Virus record (IMG/VR): IMGVR_UViG_3300020060_000157
Coordinates: 1-28,757 of that record
Direction: 5' to 3' (one strand)
From: a virus
DNA length: 28,757 nt
The notes beneath the pieces were generated by a model, which worked only from the letters and a program-made list of their open reading frames with translations, was not told the DNA's origin and ran no database searches. Every line of letters begins with the position of its first letter. Position 1 is the stretch's first letter. The position numbers were made by a program, and so were the translations under genes. Positions 27,897-28,757 of the stretch are shown one piece after another.

Positions 27897-28757
27897 ATGT
27901 GGACAGCCGAAACCAGACACTTCACCAAGTACCTGCAGTCCGCCGGCAGGTCCCCGCACACCATCCGCCTGCGCCTCCACTACGTGGGGCGCCTATCCCA
28001 AGCCGTCGACAGCCCGGACCCGTGGACCGTGGGCGTCGACCAGCTCGTCGACTTCCTCAGCTGCCCGACCTGGAAGCCCGAGACCCGCAAGTCCGCCAGG
28101 GCCAGCGTCTGCGCGTTCTACTCGTGGGGCGTGGACACCGACCGGATCGAGGAACACCGCAACCCGGCGAGGCGCCTGCCACATGTCACCGCGCCGAGGG
28201 CTCTACCCCGGCCGGCGCCGTCGATGGTGTTCCGGTGCGCCCTGTTGAGCGCGAACGACCGGGACCGGCTGTTCCTGCTGCTGGCCGGGTACGCCGGGCT
28301 ACGCCGGGCAGAGATCGCAGCCGTCCACCCCCGCGACATCGACCACGAGCGCCAGGCCCTGCGGGTGCATGGGAAGGGCGGCAAGGAGCGCGTCGTGCCG
28401 CTGCACCCGGTGCTCTATGCCGAGCTGGGCTATGAGCTCGAGCGTCGAGTGGCAGGCGGGTTCGGCAGCGGGTGGCGCTTCCACTCGTTGATCGCGCCGG
28501 ACAGCCACTTGTTCCCCGGGCGGAACGGGCACGTCGGGCCGGATGTCCCGGGCAAGGCGTTGGCGCGGCTGCTGCTCGGCGACTGGACGGGGCACACGCT
28601 GAGGCACCGGTTCGCGTCTGCGGCGTACGCGGTCGACCGCGATCTACGGGCTGTGCAGGAGCTGCTCGGCCACTCGAAGCCTGAGACGACCGCCCGGTAT
28701 GTCGCGACTCCGGACGGGGCTCTGCGTGCCGCTGTCGCGGGGGTGACCGCGGCGTGA
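27897..28757 (+). CDS. int: Tyrosine integrase
   Basis: A 286-residue site-specific recombinase that should integrate the phage at the tRNA. ATG 27897 is chosen because GGAG stands five bases upstream; in-frame ATG at 27822 or 27858 would add 25 or 13 residues. The N-terminal SAM-like core-binding domain spans about 1-95. The catalytic domain has R136 (YAGLRRAEI), K163 (GKGGKERVVPL), H233 and R236 (GHTLRHRFA), H259 (LLGHSKPE) and nucleophile Y268 (TTARYVA), a full set. It reads towards the right attachment site just beyond the window. The last residues are VAGVTAA; a terminal Ala-Ala can act as a ClpXP degron. Confidence 0.93.
   Translation: MWTAETRHFTKYLQSAGRSPHTIRLRLHYVGRLSQAVDSPDPWTVGVDQLVDFLSCPTWKPETRKSARASVCAFYSWGVDTDRIEEHRNPARRLPHVTAPRALPRPAPSMVFRCALLSANDRDRLFLLLAGYAGLRRAEIAAVHPRDIDHERQALRVHGKGGKERVVPLHPVLYAELGYELERRVAGGFGSGWRFHSLIAPDSHLFPGRNGHVGPDVPGKALARLLLGDWTGHTLRHRFASAAYAVDRDLRAVQELLGHSKPETTARYVATPDGALRAAVAGVTAA

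Noticed and set aside
1-28757. Search for a second copy of the tRNA 3' end (attR) inside the window.
   Set aside because: None was noticed by eye; integrase runs to the last base, so the right junction must lie outside.

Overview
The window is an almost complete temperate siphophage prophage of about 28.8 kb from a high-GC actinobacterium. Evidence for the host is the strong G/C bias at third codon positions, frequent GTG starts, tightly packed ATGA, GTGA and TGATG overlaps, an actinobacterial-type DnaA box and structural proteins of actinophage families. The species cannot be told from the sequence.

Left end (1-623): the window opens inside the 3' half of a tRNA gene, probably tRNA-Asn, whose CCA end is at 40-42. 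This is the left attachment junction. A Cro/C1-type repressor on the minus strand has its last 13 codons and stop written on the antisense strand of that tRNA. A closely related Cro-like gene diverges from it across a 113-base operator/promoter region.

Early region (709-10675), all on the plus strand: small hypothetical genes, a membrane-anchored protein, an ERF single-strand annealing protein, a secreted beta-rich protein, a RusA-type Holliday junction resolvase, several Cys-rich small proteins, a replication initiator-like protein followed by four iterons flanked by two DnaA boxes (a likely origin), a small membrane protein and an HNH endonuclease. No polymerase, primase or helicase gene is seen, so replication probably depends on the host.

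Late region (10676-26920), plus strand: a likely cos region, small and large terminase, portal, HK97-type prohead protease, major capsid protein, connector and neck proteins, tail tube protein, tail assembly chaperones with a canonical -1 frameshift site (GGGAAAA), tape measure, minor tail proteins, a glycine-rich putative adhesin, a membrane-anchored collagen-like protein, an amidase endolysin with a probable internal translation start, and a holin-like protein. It ends at a strong hairpin terminator.

Right end (26998-28757): two minus-strand genes (a PH-like domain protein and a 79-residue hypothetical) look like lysogen-expressed cargo. A plus-strand tyrosine integrase closes the window and reads towards the right attachment site, which lies outside it.

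The most interesting signal is that the attachment site lies inside the 3' end of the repressor gene, so integration may change the repressor C-terminus. This recalls the integration-dependent immunity switch of some mycobacteriophages. The integrase ends in Ala-Ala, a possible degron as in those systems, but here integrase and repressor converge on the attachment site.
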